Shown: in pieces, positions 10,401 through 24,300 of the stretch
Layout of the letters: every line of letters begins with the position of its first letter
Numbering within the stretch: the stretch's first letter is position 1
Assembly (NCBI GenBank): GCA_964036045.1
Contig: OZ038378.1
Coordinates: 182,306,944 to 182,370,943, forward strand
Direction of reading: 5' to 3'
Source: Eutreptiella sp. 'Long Island Sound 2002'
Lineage: Eukaryota; Euglenozoa; Euglenophyceae; Eutreptiales; Eutreptiaceae
Length of the DNA stretch: 64,000 bases
The notes under the pieces: generated by a model
Seen by the model: only the letters and a program-made list of their open reading frames with translations
What the model was told of the DNA's origin: nothing
Database searches by the model: none
Position numbers and translations under genes: made by a program

Positions 10401-13400
10401 TTTCCAGTTTTCCACCACCCAACACCCCCAAAAAGCGGGAAATGGCCCAAAAAAATGGTTCGAATCAGCTATGACCTGCTGGCCAGCCAGCCTTGGGGCC
10501 AGGGTGCCTCCCTGCCTCTATCCCTCACTCCATCCCTCCCTCAACCCCAAGGTTCGAGGCAAATCTGGCACTGATTGGTCCACACACCAGCATTTGGCAA
10601 AGGGTACCCACGGAGTGTGTACTCGGAAGGCCACGGGCCCGGACGAAGGTCGACATCCACCCACATCAGAATGGCATGTGCGGTACCTGCAAACATCACA
10701 CGAGACTACATCGGTCCAGGTGCCACGGAAGAGCCCATGCCGATTCGCCTTTTGCATTCCCCCGACCAAACGCTCCCTGCCAGGCCTCCGGTGTTCCCCC
10801 GAAGACCAGCCTCAACCAGCACAAGGCACCTCGAACCGTGCTTCCCACCCACCCATCCGCTGTGGGGGCGGGGCCCCCCTGAGCGGGACCCCCACGTCCT
10901 CCATGGTGCCCCCTGCCACGGGGAGCAGGCCTCATGTGCAACCGAGCCCAAGGCTGTGGTTTGGAGGGGACTTGGGGATCCTGTGACACAGCGTCCAGGG
11001 TAGGGGTGCATTGGGAGGGGGGCAGGCACCCCCCTGTGTGACATTCCGTCGGGTTGCTGTTTCTTTACGGGGCCCTGGACAGTCACCCGTTCTTCCCTTC
11101 GCATGCTGCGTCGGGTTGCTGCGTTCTGTCGGCCGCTGCCGCCTACGTTCCTGCTGCTGTCGTTTTCGCGTTGGCGGAGTCCCGTAGTTGGCGTACCGGG
11201 GTTGTGCTGATTGCTGCGGGGGTTGTGCTGATTGCTGCGGGGGTTGTGCTGATTGCTGCGGGGGTTGTGCTGATTGCTGCGGGGGTCGTTTCTCGGCCGT
11301 TGCCGCCCACTCCCCTCCGCATTCTGGTCGTCCACCACCTGCCTCGCTGTGTTTCTGTGGGCATGTGGTCCATCGGGTTGCTGTTTCTTCACCCACCTGC
11401 CCCCTCCAGGGCGCCCAGCTTACGCCCAGCCACTGTCTCCCTGACGGCAAGTGCCAGCTTCAATGACATTTGTAACCCACAGTAACCGCCCCCAACCGCA
11501 TTGGCAACATCCTCCGACTGCCTGTCTAACCCCTTCCCTTCTAATGCATCCCTGGCCCAGGGGCTCTGTATGGCCAACCGTCACACGTCAGACTTGTGCG
11601 GCAGACGTTCAGCAGTCGGCCCCCCCGGCAGTCGGTTGTGCGACACCGCAATCCGCAGCGCGTGTTCCCCGGTGCACTTCTGCGTCCGGATTGCCCAGGC
11701 GCACCCGCACGCACCGCCGCACCCACGTCGGTGGCGCACTTCCGGCGCTGCGGTCGATTTGGCTGCTGCCCGTCCAGACCACCCCCCGCCCCCCGCCCCA
11801 CCGCAACGGAGGGGCCATTCAGGTGGTGTGCCCTCTGTGCTGGGTGGCGTGATGGACGCCCTGGGGGCCCTGTAGGGCAGGGCAGCAGCGCTTGACGCGC
11901 CCTGGGGCCCGTCCAGCAGCTGTCGGTATGACCTCCCGCCAAGCGTCCCCTTCCACACGGATGACACCCACACGCGGACCTTGCGGTGTACAGATCGAGA
12001 GGGACCCCAACACTGGACACACGAAGCTACCCCCATGTGTGCGTGCGCGCACACACACGTCCCGCACGCAAGACAACCTCCAGCACCATGACTAGAGAAA
12101 CGGGCGCACAGGCGCGGGACACCCATGTGACCCGGCGTGCCCCCCGTGGCATGTGCACACACACGAGGCATGGGGTCTGGGGGCTATCGCCCACAATGTG
12201 GGTGTCTTGCGGGTTGCATGGCCCAGAATGGCCAAACATGGCGTGAAAGGGGCCACAAGTAGTAAAAAACCTGGCGAGAGGGGGGATTGTCGGAGAGTGA
12301 GAGTTGCTAGTTTGTAAGGTGGTGAGGTGGAAAAAGGTTTGTATTTTTGGAGTCTACGGGTTTGCCCCAGGTTACTAAAGAAAGAACATGGTGTAACTGA
12401 ATGGTATGGGGCTGCATCTCTGCCCACAAAATGGGTGTTTGGCGGGTTGCATGGCCCAGGATGGCCAAACATGGCGATGATAGCCACTTCAATCGGAGAG
12501 GAAGATGTGACCCTTTTGACGCCAATTGGACGATTCTCCAACATATCGTCTTGTTCAGGTTGAACTCTTGCTTTTATGGTTTCCGGACATCAAAATGCAC
12601 AAATTTATATCCCCCCTATTGTCGTCCCCGAAATGATATGTTGGAGATGTAGGCCTGGCCGGTTGTTGATTGTAGCCTGCTAGGGACACCATCGTTTTTC
12701 GTGAAAACCGGCCAACTTCCCTACTTCGCACAGCCCCGCCACTGTTTTGTTTGGCCATGGGACCTTGATTTTCGAACTCCACATATCCAAAGTTGGTGGG
12801 TACCAACTTGTCAACAAAATCCATCCCTACCTCGAGAAAATCCAAAAACGGCCAACAAACCCCGACTTTGCGTCAAAAAAGCCTTAATCACCCACCCACC
12901 CCACACCCCTCAAACGCCCATATATATAGCATATTGAGAGTGTAACTCGTCTGATTCCTAAATGGAGTCTGGGGCAGATTCACTTGCACAGGAGGAGCTA
13001 CTATCCCAATCATCTTGTGGAGGCATTGGATGAGGGTTTTGATCTTGTAGGATTAGAAGCCACTTGTCGTCAAATAGTAAGAAGCGGCTGTACCCTGGGC
13101 TGCATGGTTCAAATCACAACAGGCCGGCCGGCCTTGTGACGGGGCACTTTGATTCTCTCTCCGTCGTGTCAGGCAGGGGCAGGCGCCCAGACCGCGCGAG
13201 ATGATAGTTTTGAAGAGGCCTTGACCCACCCCAGCCCCGCCACACGACAATCAGAGTACACCTGCTTTGATGATGGGCACACGGCTGTCGCTCTTCCGAT
13301 AAATGCCATCTGCAAGACGACACCGAGGCGTGTTCCGGGGTGAAGAGAGGGGGTGGTTGCATAGCCACTTTGCTTTCTTCGCCCTCTTTGGGGCCTCAAG

Positions 13401-16400
13401 CTGAAATGGGGTTGCATGACCACTTTGAATCGTTCCTCCTTTCTGGGGCCGCCGAGATGGCAGTCGTTAATTCGTCAATTTGATCCCTTCGACCTCTGTG
13501 GAGTCCCCAGGGTGGTAGGGGTTACGTAGGGACTTTGATTTCTTCCCCGTCTTTGGGGTACATGCCTCTATTCCCATGCAAGCCCCATGGATACCGGCAT
13601 ATCCAAAGAGCCTGCCTGATCGTACAGTGTGGAGACCGCAGCATCTACGCCCCGCTGCCCCTCTTGAGCAAGTCCGTTGACCTTCGAAGGGTCGACTGTC
13701 AGAAGCGACAGCGTGCTCTCCCCCGCCCTTCAGCCTTTCGCATCGAGTTGGACGTTGGGCCACCACTGCTCTGTGTTTCGTGGGCGTCTTAAACCCACTG
13801 CCTGTGCCCCTGCTGCGGTCCCACTGTACTTCATACCGCGGTCTACCACCTTGGCACCGACAGAGAATCGATGCATTGGCCCACAGAGAACCTTCCAATA
13901 CAAATCGCTCTGACGCTCATTTGCCACAAGGAACCCGCACAGCAAAAACCCAGCAAGGCGGATGCGGACAGGCACACAAAGAGCACAGCAGTCCCATTTT
14001 CCGGTGTGGTGGGCTCTGCAGTGCCGACGACATGGGGCGTGACCTGCAGCGGCGGCCTTGATGTGGTCAATGGGCTCACTGAAATTGAAATGCAACAGTG
14101 GCACCGGATTGGTGAGCAGAGTGTGTTCGTATTCCCAGACGCAGAGCGGCAGATGGGCGTCCTCACCTGAGGGACATGCGGCACATGTGGGGGGTGCCAA
14201 GGGGAATGCTTCCTGCGGGCTGCAGGCGCAGCAGGGTAAGGGTAATTAGCTTTAGGGTAATTGGACCCGCATTAATTTTCCTCAATTTTGGGTGAAGGAA
14301 GTAGGTCAAAAAAGGAACAATGGTGAGGCACTATACTCAAAACGGACAAAAGCGTTGCGATAACCACTGCCCACGGTTCACAAAGTGTACAATTTCCCCT
14401 GTTCCAGGATAATTACTTAAGTTGCGCGCTGCAGGCGCCGCAGAATTAGCGTTCACAAGGAGGGTTGAACGACGAAGGAGCAGAACGTTGCGTACGCCCC
14501 TGACTCATCGTTGTGGCCGCGGTCGTGGCAGTGGCAGTAGCAGTTGCCTGATGGGTGGGTTTAAGCAGTCACGCGTTGGTAACCGAAGGGCCACTGCACG
14601 CCACCCCATGCGCGTGGCACACGTTCCAGTGACCGCATGTGGAGCCGCGTGCCAAGCAGAGGACGATGCACAAAGCGACGCGCAAGTGAGCCAAAGATCG
14701 AGGGCAGAGATGTCGACAGCACATGTCAATGCTTTTACCTGCGCAACCTGATGGCCCTTGCTTCGTCTTGTGTGAACAGCAGCCGCGTTTTGGCCGCGTT
14801 TGGGTACCACTGCACTTTGCAGGAATGGGACGTGGGGTCGGGGCCTCGCCCACCACCAATTTATGTGTGCCCGTAAACCGGAAGGTCGAGCGCATGTTTG
14901 CGTCATGTGCGCTCTGTTGTGCTGTTTTCACGTAGAAAAGGTACCTGATTGCCTTCCACATAAGTTCGCTTGTGACTGAGACTGAACCACGTGGACTCAC
15001 TTGTTCGGCCTTTGTTAATGACAGCTACCTCTCTTCCCTCGCAGCAGACGCGCCCCACCCGCCATTCTCCCCCTGTCGTAGCACACCAGTGGGGTTACAA
15101 GTGGGGGATGGGTCCGAGGGGGTGTGGGGCATCCAACCACCCAGAACACCCCTTTCCAAAACAACGATGCACCCTCTGGGGGTCTATTAGGAGTGTGGGG
15201 ATGCATTGACCTGGACCCGAGGACAAGGGGAACCTGTAAACCCTGCGGCAGCGTGGCAAACGTTGTACTTGTGGTGCTCCACAAGCCCAAGTGGCGGGTG
15301 CAAGCAATGGCTGGGGGTTTCAGACCCACTCACCCATGGACTCAGGGCTAAATTATAAAGGGGGAAGCGGGAGGTCTGGGATTTTTCAGCCACCCACCCG
15401 AACTGAGAGCCCCCCCAAGACCCACAAAGCAAAAAAAAAAAAATCCGGATAAACGGAGCCTCTCCGCGGTATACCCCCGTGTCATCCCCTCTTTCCTCCG
15501 CCCAACGACAGAGCGCAGCTGAACAGGGCGTTCACGCCTGTTGGAGGTGCTTGTGCACAAATTTGCCACGAGGAGTGTATCGTTCCGTGTTGGTGTTGAA
15601 TGGGCTTGTGAGCGTTGCTTGGGGCACGGCCCCTGAGGTGAGAACCGAACGCAACAACACGCCTCACCATACCACGGCCACGCAGGAAGCCCCTCAGACA
15701 TGGACGCGTTCGGACATTAGATATTCGCACAAACCTGTGGCCAGCCTTTGGGCTTCTGCAAACGGGGTGTGATCAAAGCCATGGACGCTGGATATAAACC
15801 CGTGAGCCGAGGCCAAATGCTTAAATTGCACCAACGCGGCCATGAGGCGAGCCTACGTCGCACGGCATTGATGAGGGACAAGGGACAAAAATAGCAACCA
15901 AAACACGTGCGTTCAGCAAGTGCACGTGGCAAATGAGCCCCCCGGAACAGCATTCCACCCCTTTTCCTATGGGCCGTTCCCCTGAATGACTCACATGGTC
16001 TCCCTTGTACTGTTCCTTCCCTTTCTACTATGATCTCTTTAGGGTCTTGGTGTTGTATTTCAGACAACAATGCCCATAAGTCATGCGGGGCTGCAATTGG
16101 ACAGCCCCCTCCCTTCCCCGGGGTGGCTCCCGTGACGGGAGCCCCAGACAGGCCCACAGGGTGTGGGGGGTGGGGGATCCGGGATACCCCAACATATATC
16201 CCTCAAAATGATCGCCACGACGCGCTGATCATTTTGAGGTACATATCATGGGGAATATTTTTCCAAACTTTTTCGTTCGGGCCGCTTTGCAGCCCGATTT
16301 CTGAGCCAGGACTGGTTCTCAGACTGCCACTTGAGAAGGGCTCTCTCATGGCTGCCCCTTTCCCTGCCCCCCCCCCCCCCCGGGGTAAGGGGGCTCGAAC

Positions 16401-17695
16401 TGCCACCCCTGCAAACCCGAGTAATGTTTTTTGAAACGTTTTAATGCGAGTAATTTTGTATTTTTGTTATGTTGTAATCGAAGTACAATTTTTTCACACC
16501 CCACTGTGCGTGACTTTAAAACATTCTACTTGCATTACAACGCGAAGAACAAATTGGTACTTGTGTTTCAGCAAAAACAATCAATTGTGTCACAATGTAT
16601 TTGTACTTGACTTACTTTTCCTCCACCTAAGAGCCCCCCCCGCAAAACCTCGAGAGGTTTACTGGTTTGCAACGGACAGAGTCCTCCAGGGACATCCACG
16701 CGGCCTCGACACTCAGGCCACTCACGACTTAGCTCCAGCTGCGCCTGCCTTCACACGACTTCATGCTTTCTCCATTCGAACAGCACACGGATGTGTAATG
16801 TACTTCTGGGTCTCTGTCCTCCCTCAAATTCCAATTCTTCAACATCAAACAAGAGACCCTCTTGGAGAACGTGTGCAAAAGACACGAGAATGATTCGATG
16901 GGGAGCGTGGCCTACCCAGACCGAACAAAGATAATGCGGATGAGCAATCACAGCCAATGTAATTCAATCATCATGATGATCATAATTATGAATTGTATAA
17001 TTGTATGTACTGAATGAATCATAATTATGAAGTGTATCAAACCGACTCAATGTATTGTGCTAGACTGGTTTGGGTGAGGGCATTGCCTTGTATGCACCTC
17101 TACCCACGGAGGCATTGCGTGGAAACTAGGCGGGAGGTGTTGGATGCGTTGGGAAAATTCAGGGGCAGTGAAAGGCGGAGTATTCATAGCAGTGCAGGGC
17201 CAAGGACTTTGGGTGTGCGTGGAGGGGGTGGGGAAGAACCTGATTTGGCACGACCACAGCCTCCGAATGAAGCTTGGGCTGCATCGCCGTCCTCAAGTAC
17301 CAAAAGTTCAAGTAATTCCAAACGGGCCGATTGCACATGGACTGGGAAGAGAACAAGGGGCTGTGACACGGGCCCATTATCAGTGCCGCCACCGGAACTC
17401 AGGGGCAGTGGAACAGCAGAGCGGGTGGAAGAGCAGGAGGGGACTGTGACACAGGAGGGAGGGAGGCCACCGGGACCCGCTGGTGCGTGCAGGGCGCTGC
17501 ACTCTGGGGGGCAATATGTGGGTATGAGGGAACAGAAAAGGGAAATGGAAGCTGATATGGCGCACGAGGAGGACACGTGGGACGTAGATTCTCCGCAGAA
17601 ACTGTCCCGATTCGTTAACCGCTTGGCACCACAGGCCAACCGGGCAGGGGTCGGCAGGCGTCAGGCAGCTTGATACATGCACGTGCACGCGCGCG

Positions 17696-17775
<80 letters not shown>

Positions 17776-18330
17776 GAGAACCGCGAACAAAACAAAGCAA
17801 AACAAAGCAAGAAAGCGGTATGGAGAAAGCTTCTCAGGAACTGCAGAGCAGGCCTAGACGTTTTCGGTCTGTTGAAGAGCCTGCAGTTCGCAGGGCAACG
17901 AATTTGCAGGCAGTGGGGAATCCACCCTTCCCCAGACCTCAATAAATCCTTCGAGGATTTCGAGGTCCCCAATTGCCGCAGCCATTAAACACAATCAGTG
18001 CTGGGAGCCACCACCCAACCGCACACCCACAAGGGGGTAGGAATGCACAGGAACCAGGGGGCGGTCAGTGCATGAAGCAAATGAATGTCCTCGCACAATG
18101 CCGATATATATCCCTCCGGCTGGAAGACAGGGGAGATGTCAGTATCAGTACATCGGTCCCCCTCCCAGACTGCATGGCGGCAGAGCCAGCGGAACTACCT
18201 GGAGCATGCCCGATGCCGCCCGCAAGGCTAGTAGTGAGCCACCGCATATACCGCGCGCATAATGTTCTCCACGCGCCATGGAGGCGCACAGCTTTATGGA
18301 GCGCTCGCAGCACCGTCATGCGTGCATAAT

Positions 18331-18368
<38 letters not shown>

Positions 18369-21300
18369 TGTTACGACCAAAACGGAAGGGTAAAAGACAT
18401 GGAGTCGATGCCTTGGAGTACAGGAGACGCAGTCAGCAGCTGCGAGAACCCAAACAGAACAGGGCGAAGCTCAGCCCTGACACATACACTTACATGCACT
18501 CAGCTGGCGGCAAGAAACACCGACAAAACAACCTGCACTGAATCAGGGCGGGGGGTTCTCAGTCGGCGTACATAACCGCCCCCCCTCCTTCCCCTTGGGG
18601 GGGGTAGACGGCGTGTCATGCAAGGAGAAGATACTGCCCGGCAAAACACCCTCAGACAAGAATGGGGGGCGGAACGCAATGGGACACACGGCGACGACCT
18701 GATAGAAGCAATCGCCAACAACGGCGCGGACCTGACCCCACTCCTCTTTCCAAGGCTCGGACTGTGCGCCGGCCCAGACATCAAAATTGGTCAGCCCGTT
18801 GAGGCGGGCGGTCTCCAGCGGCAGCCGACGATTTCTCGGATTGAGCCCAACGACCCGCACTACAGACACAATGCGCCGCAGGCACACGACGGCTCCGCAG
18901 GGGCAAGCACTTCGCTCCCCCCCAAAAGGGGCGCCTCAAGGCGGACGGCAACAGCGCCCTGGGGCGCCCGCGTCGTCCACGCACACAGGCCTCAGGGCAC
19001 GGGGGCCACACCATCGGGCAATGCCTTCGCCACGAGCAGCCCAGCGAAGGACCCGTCACAAATGTCCAAAACGGTGCCTTCCGTCAGCGTCCCCGTTGCC
19101 GCCTGCGGAGCAACAGCGCAGCGCCGGCGCCATGCCAAGGCCCGAGGAGGCCCGCGGGAACACGCACGTCCCGCGCCCTTTGACAGAGGAGTGCGAGCGA
19201 GAGCGAAACCCGGGGCTGCACACCTCCAAGGCCTGACGCAGGAGCTGTCCTCTTGAGGCATCGTTGAGGGCAAGAATGCGGTGTGTTGGCAGCAACTGCC
19301 ATCCACAAGCACACGATGATGGGGCCGGAGGGGGCGGTGGACTCGTTCCCTGTGCCACGGGAAGGTGGGGTACAGGCGATGGAGGGGGTCTGGGGCTCGA
19401 CTACGGGGCGGAGTGCCGGGAGTTGAGACAGGGGGCGCGGTCTTAGCCCCCCCCCCCCCCCTGTCCAAGCAACGGTGAATGCCCAGGGCCCGGTGTTGCT
19501 TGGACAAGGGTGTTGCCTACGCGTTACGCTGTGCATGGAACATGCGCAAAGACATTGTGTACTATTCTGAAAACCAAGAGGCAAAACATGCCACGCTAGG
19601 CCATCATGCCCAAATCAGCTTCCTTGACACCAAATATGAACATCGTGCACCTCAAAACCAAGGCATCAGACAGCACACACAGCACAGAGTGGGACCAATT
19701 GAACAATGCACCGCCAAAATCCACGCTGCGAAAATTGACAGAGCCAACGCCTAGTGCTGCTTGGACATGGGCGTTGTTGCTTGGACGGGGGGGGGGGGTA
19801 AATGCTGCCCCACAAGTGCTCTGGGAAATGTGCGGGCCGACAGAGGGTCTCCCAACAGGTCCATGGGGCCCATGAATTGTTACGCTCAGATTTCGCAATT
19901 GATGTGCATTGCACGCCTCTGTCATGTTTCCCTTCGGTGCGTGAAACAGCCGTTGTGTACGTCCGCGCGGCAGCTGACAGTCCCGCGACGGCAATCGAAG
20001 GTTCAATGAGTGGAGGGTGCCGACGCTCAGTCAGTCGCCGTGGGCTGTGGGGCGGTTAGCAGCTGCTGCCCAACCGCGGCTTTCTTGCAGTGCAGGCATG
20101 AGATGTCTCGGAAGTATGGAATCATTCTGCTTCCGTCTGCAACATCTGCCTTCATCAGCCGCGTCCGGCCGGTCCGTGGCCCAACCTGAGCTCGCCCAAT
20201 GGGATGAGGCTGCCTCTTTGTACAATGGTACCATCGAAGTGAACACCACGGACTGACGGCCGCGGCCTTGTATTTACAAGAAAAATGTGTCCCGGAGGTT
20301 TTTGTTGCGGTGCTTGATAATGAACACGGAGACGATACACAGAGGCACACCGAAAGACGCAGCCAGATGTCGAAATCATTGTGGGCAGCAGACAACTTCA
20401 CTTCCTGTCCGTTTGTCACCTGAACAACAAACATACATGACCTTTGTACGGGACCCCCGGGGCTGGGGGGTCTGTAATAACCCCCCCCCTCCTCCAGAAT
20501 GTTTCCCCTGCGATACTAATTTTCGCCAAATGCATGGGGCAAGGGAGGGATTGGGGCTGAGAGCGTAAACCCCAGTCCGGGGGGCGCTGCATGTTGCAGA
20601 TGTCGTGGTGAGGTTGTCAGCCTCCGCTCGCAGACTACAAGTTTGATCAAGATGAACATTTTGAGGATGCATGTGTTACACTTGCTGCAGCGTCTTCTCC
20701 AGCTGCTGCACGCCACTGCTGCTGTTTCCAACGCGAAGAAGCATGCCAAACCTACTTCTTTCTTCAAGTGACTGGGGCAGGCCTGTGGCACTGTGGCTGC
20801 CAGTTGTTCATGCTCGGCGTGCTCTCGGGTGGCTCAAAGGGGGATGGGTTTTGGCAAAGCCCTCATTAAGGCAAGCGGATACATTTGCGGGGGGCGGAAA
20901 TTCTGGGGATCGGGGTTTTGGGTTGGTGATACTGCATAACGCCGTTACCCGAGAGGAGTCCCCGATCAGCAACGAAAAGGCGCAAAGAAGGGCAAAGTCC
21001 ACGTGACAGAACTCCCGTTCTGCGGCGCTTGCGGGGCCAGCAGTGTTCTCCAAAATCTCAGATTGCAGAGAGGCGGGTACGGGAATTTTTGGGGGTCTGG
21101 AGGGGGGGGGGGTCTGGATGGATGGATGACCGGCCGCCCCCCTTGTCCCGGGTGGTGAAGTGCGTATGGAGGAGCGCACATGTCTGAGCCTACGTCAACG
21201 GATCAGGGACGCACCTGTGAGACGTTCGCGAATGGCCAAATTGCCTGGTGCCAGTGGTCTTGCCAATGCCTGAGGAGGATACGGAGCCCTGTGAGTCAGT

Positions 21301-24300
21301 ACACCTCCACCGAAACATCCGTGTCACAGTCACGGACATGCGCTGTTTGACACTACACATCGAGCACCCTGTGGAATGGTTCGTTTTTTTTTGGGGGGGG
21401 GGGGTGAGATGCAATGTTTTGGGGGAGAGTGGAACGGCGGTCACGGTGCTCAGGCCGGTAGCATTCTACCCGCGTGAGGAGGGAGGATTTGCTGGTTGCC
21501 GACAGTTTGGTTATACTGAGTAAACGATGAGACAAAACATGAGAAATAATGGAGTAAAAACTGAGTCAAAAACCCCGTTTTTGGACTCGGTTTTGACTGA
21601 GGAAAAAGAAGCCCTTTTCTCAGTTTCGGAACTTAGTAAAAAAAAAACGTTTCTAAAACAAAACAATCAGTTTTACTGCAGACCGCGGCATAGCCCTCCA
21701 GGTCTGGGCAAGCACAGTACTTGAGCGTACGGAAGGGTGCCGCAAGCGCTTCTCTTGATGCGTTGGTGCACCTGCCCACCAAAGTTTGCCACAGCCCCTT
21801 CGAGCCAACCGCAACTGCAGTCTTTTTGTCGTGAACGCCAACACTCAACGTCCCCCGATGGCTCATTACCTAAACTGCGGAGCTTTGTGCGCTTCAGCAT
21901 CGCGCAGCAAAAGCAAAAGCCGTGTTACAGGAGTGTTCCATGGAGGCGGGTGGGGGTTACTGTGATTCACGTCAGTTATCGGAAGTTGAGGCCACACGGC
22001 GGAGGTGGGGTTGGGTGTGAGGGGGGCAAGTGTGCGCACTCGTGCCTTCGGTACGTATTCGGCCCAGCACCGCCACAGCAGCCGCGGACGGAGGAGGCAG
22101 CGCAGCGCAGCGCATTAACGCCGGGCCGGTCCTGGCGACCACATGCACACCCCATTGGGCGTGCGTTGCCCCGCCGATCCCGTGGGCTGCCTGGCATTTG
22201 TCTCCGCGCGCGCGCGCGTGTGTGTGTGGAGGGGGTCGGGTATGCAGACCGTGCCCTTAGCCATGGCCGACACGCACCACTTTTTAATGACAGGCCCACG
22301 TGCGGACCGTTGGCCGAGGTCAGGCACAGGCCCGTTCGCGGGAATCTTGGCTCAGTGCATCTGGATTTTGCTGGTCCACAGTACTTTGGGGTCGGAGGGG
22401 GGCTATGTCGGGGGGCTGAGGCCGGTAAAAAAGGGGGGGGGGGGCGTCACTCCAGGGCATCCACCCAACCGCAACAGTGGATTCCTTGACCTTGTGACCC
22501 AAAATGGGGTGTTCCCGCCAGCCGCTCCTTTTAATGGGGGGGGGGGTCCAGCCCCCCCCGCCGCCCGTGGTGCTTAGTCTTTAGAGGCGCCGAAGGCGTC
22601 GAAGACAATTTTTGGTCTAAGCTCATTGGCGCCGAAGGTGCCATAGAAAATTTTTGATTGGCCAAAGGCCCGGAAGCAAATTTGGCCCAAGGGGGTGTGT
22701 GTGTGCCCCCCCGCCGAAGTGGTGCTGAGTACTTAAAAGGGGCCCTGTGGTTGGCATGTGTGCGTTTGCAATCCCCCATTGCAAAGCGGAGGCAGAGGAA
22801 TCAAAGTGGCTACATCACCCACGCCGTCTCGGGGTCCCCACGTTGGCGAGGAGGTGACCCAGTGGTCTGGGCCACGTACGTGGCACTATCTTGGGCCCCG
22901 ATGCGGGGGGGGCGGGGGGTCCTTGGGTTGGCTGAACCAGGGCTCCCGGGAGGCCCGTCGGTCACACGGGGGGACTGGCAGGGGCCCAAGGTCAGACCCC
23001 CCGGGACCAGGTCAGACATCGGGCGAAAGGTCCGGCACAGCACCGTCCCCGACGGCGTCGAGGCCGCGCGACGCCTTCTTGCAGCGGCGGTGAGACACCG
23101 CACACACGCGCTCACACCGGCGGCCGGGCACAGACCATGTGAACGTGCGTTGGTGCGGCTCGGCCCAGTGATCAGACGTGCGGGGGTAGCAGACTGCCTG
23201 AGAGGGTCCCCCCGCGAGCAAAGGGCGTACTCCTACCCACTTGTGGTACTCGCAACAAACCCACATCCCTCTGCATGCATCATTCTCTGTGCGGGAAGCA
23301 TGGGGCGGAATGGGGCAAGAGATGTGCAAGACCGGGGACACACGCACCTGCCCCCCCCCCCCCCTGTGTGACATTCCGTCTGGTTGTTGTTTCTTTACGG
23401 GGCCATGGACAGTCACCCGTTCTTCCCTTCGCATGTTGCGTCGGGTCGCTGCTTTCTGCCGGCCGCTGCGGCCGGTGCTGTTGCTGGTGTCGTTTCCGCG
23501 TTCGCGGAGCCCAGTAGTTGGTGTGTTGGGGCTGTGCTGAATGTGGCTTGGTGTGCCGTTTGCGCGTCAGCGGCGCCCAATAGTTGGCGTATTGAGGATG
23601 TGCGGGTTGTTGCCGGGGTCGTTTGACTGTTTTTGCTGTCCATGCGCCTCTGTCCACAGGCCGTCCATAGCCTGCCTCGCTGTATTTCTGTGTGCGTGAG
23701 GCCCAGGTGCCCTGTTCCTCCACGCGCTGTCCGGCCGTCCACCATATGTCCTTTTCCCCCTCACGGCTGGTCTGCCCCTGATGGGCTCCCGCTCCTTTTG
23801 CGCAAACAGCCCATCTGGGCTGCGGGAGACACCCCCCACCTGATGCCGGTTGAGCAGGGGTTGCCCTGGCACCCGGTAGCGACGGGGCTGGCTGGCCATC
23901 CCCTTTGTTGTCGCTGCCTCCCATGCGCACGCTCTCCCATCCGCTCCATTCTGGTTCCCGGTTCCCGCTGTTCTGGTTGCCTCCCCTGCCTCGCTGTGCT
24001 CCTCCTCCTTGTCTGCTGTGCTCGCCCTTGTCCCTCCTGGTGCGGCTCCCGCGTCCTGCCCCATTCCCAGCACAATTAACAAAAAGCCAATCAACCAAAA
24101 TATGCGAAAAAAAATGCGGGAAAATGCGGAAGTATGTGAAGCGCATAACCCCCCCCCCCTGAGCAGAGGGACATACCCACTGTCCGGGTCCGTCGTGTAC
24201 GGGGCCACGCCGGGCCACAACTGCAGGGTCCAGTGCATCAGGACCCCGTCCACTGTGCCGTCATGGACCGCGGGGACCGACAGGTCCGCGGCCCCAGTGC

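Noticed and set aside
10157-10450. Minus frame with CVLMWGMGQMPNRSI as the missing PRMT7 exon 15-16 link
   Set aside because: Only a loose resemblance to AVLWMEYHLTPECTL, and the splice phase could not be confirmed.
13090-13135. GGTTCAAATCAC box-B-like sequence
   Set aside because: No matching box A at tRNA spacing and no cloverleaf.
16751-16957. Minus frame HAPHRIILVSFAHVLQEG... in a PRMT7 intron
   Set aside because: It looks protein-like, but I could not match it to PRMT7 or any family, and it has no clear splice sites.
18065-18361. Minus frame around YARMTVLRALHKAVRLHGAW as a missing PRMT7 exon
   Set aside because: Similarity to the second-core helix is weaker than that of 14,857-14,968, and flanking sites do not fit the phase.
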